This document shows positions 62,977 to 64,000 of a DNA stretch of 64,000 bases, piece by piece. The position numbers were made by a program, and so were the translations under genes. Under the pieces are notes generated by a model. The model made no database searches. It was not told where the DNA came from and saw only the letters and a list, made by a program, of their open reading frames with translations. Source of the stretch: Rhynchopus sp. YZ270_cl-10 (Eukaryota > Euglenozoa > Diplonemea > Diplonemida > Diplonemidae); the NCBI GenBank assembly GCA_964035575.1, contig OZ037840.1:1550001-1614000 (forward strand). Direction: 5' to 3'. Numbering within the stretch: position 1 is the stretch's first letter; each line of letters starts with the position of its first letter.

Positions 62977-63610
62977 CCCCCAAACTCCCCATTTTGTTCG
63001 TGTAAATTTGTCGTGTTGTGTTTTCTTTCGTTGGCCCTAGTGATTGTGGGATAAAAATCCTGCATACAAAAGAAAATGGGCAGAGAGCTACGTCGCCAGT
63101 GGCGATAGGGATTCAGGGTCTGTGGTAGCACAGCGTTACGCTTCCCGAGCTTCTTCTTCTTTGATTTTTTTTTTTGATGAGGTGTCTAAGCACGTCGAGG
63201 CTTAAGTTCATCTTCTTCCACACCTTTTTTTCCCCCTTCTTTCTGTACCAGAATATTTTGTTTCGGGTTTCAGTGATTCCGTCCGTGGCGACGCTTTTGC
63301 ACTAACCTTCACAATTATTTTTGATTTTTCGTTTTCTTTATTTTATTCCCCCCCCCCCCTTCATTTCCCGTATTTTCTTCCCCTCTTCCCCCTTTTCATG
63401 TATGACTAGCGTGAGGCCGGTGAATCTGAGAATATTATTATATTTGCTCCCCTGTAAATTTGTTTGAAGAAACAAGGGAGGGGCGGCGAAAGGCTCTCAA
63501 AGGGAGTGTTGCGAGATTTCTTTTTATTTTCCCCCCTTTTTCCCCAATAATAAATTCCCTTTTTCTTAGGTTAGACACGAGAGGCCCAGGCTCGTTTTAC
63601 CATTTTTTTT

Positions 63611-63970
63611 AACCAAAAGAAAGCCGACGCAGGAGCTTTTCTTGGAACTGTTTTATTCTCCTCACCCCAACAACAACATCACATTCAGAAAAACACTGTT
63701 TTTTCGTTTTTATTCGCTTTCTTTTCTTCTTCCTCACACTTTGTTACTGTGAAGAAAAATTTTTTCGTTTCCCTCCCTCCCTGGTCGCATACTGCGAGTT
63801 TTCCTGGATGCGCAGGAAAAATGACTGGGGAGTGTTGGTGGCTCCGTGACGCCACAGAGCCGGCACACTTCGTTGAGTGCCTCACAAAACCTAAAAATTA
63901 CTTATTTGCTTTTATCTATTGTCTTCACGCTTTATCGTTGTTGTTGGGGTGGGAAATAAAATTTTTTGAA
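63611..63970 (+). repeat. GACGCA-loop hairpin plus downstream block, long version
   Basis: The stem CCAAAAGAAAGCC / GGAGCTTTTCTTGG with loop GACGCA is followed by ~220 bases containing the structured-RNA candidate (63798-63861). The ATTGTCTTCACGCTTTA...TTGTTGTTGGGG block near 63917 follows. The copy at 16653-16760 has only the two ends. Confidence 0.6.
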
Positions 63971-64000
63971 AGATTTATGTGAGAGTCAGAGAGACACATT

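Larger units (their letters stand above)
62031..64000. other. Hairpin-rich spacer at the window's right end
   Basis: No gene is recognisable. It contains TGCGTCC...GGCGTTTTGCA motifs near 62277, 62830 and 63272. TTCATCT-type hairpins lie at 62608-62648 and 63176-63217, with weaker ones near 62720 and 62757. The A-tailed repeat is at 62928-62976 and the GACGCA-loop hairpin at 63611-63650. Each hairpin tends to be followed by a T- or CT-rich run. Confidence 0.5.

Overview
The window is nuclear DNA from a protist. Every gene I can support (about fourteen, plus broken copies) lies on the + strand. Coding sequence is GC-rich, while the spacers are full of T, A and C runs. Several genes have a pyrimidine tract ending in AG only 9-40 bases before the ATG. 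One-directional genes with short 5' leaders behind a pyrimidine-AG acceptor suggest polycistronic transcription with trans-splicing, as in Euglenozoa. Two genes also carry cis-introns (GTATGT/C ... CAG), which fits a diplonemid-like lineage better than a trypanosomatid. This placement is an inference; no rRNA, spliced-leader or tRNA gene was seen.

Layout: (1) 1-5.2 kb: the 3' end of a membrane cyclase-like gene, then a two-exon protein kinase whose intron holds a 2.1 kb TIR element. (2) 5.2-18.2 kb: a pogo-like transposase relic, a large surface protein with six CUB-like modules, a RIG-I/Dicer-type DExH helicase and a ZnT-type zinc transporter. (3) 18.7-24 kb: a run of TIR elements, some nested. 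(4) 25.6-27.5 kb: a FOXRED2-like flavoprotein. (5) 29-46.3 kb: a tandem array of beta-propeller genes (copies A, B, C and truncated D) with one leucine-rich-repeat gene, broken up by mobile elements. (6) 46.7-52 kb: a small membrane-protein gene with a MITE in its intron, a nested element carrying an octamer satellite, and a degenerate eIF4A-like helicase. (7) 52.3-56.5 kb: two tandem membrane cyclase-like genes. (8) 56.5-64 kb: a big surface protein with a Pro/Thr-rich stalk and a multi-pass C terminus, then hairpin-rich spacer.

Three themes stand out. First, propeller copies A-D are nearly identical except for clusters of changed residues that recur about every 40 residues, roughly one per blade. 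That is the pattern expected of a diversifying recognition surface. Second, at least eight non-autonomous TIR elements can be bounded, most with exact target duplications and one with an empty site in a paralogous unit. Several carry perfect 8-bp satellites, and two share one core inside unrelated ends. Third, short hairpins with conserved loops recur in the spacers, often just before pyrimidine tracts, and may be RNA processing or 3' UTR signals.
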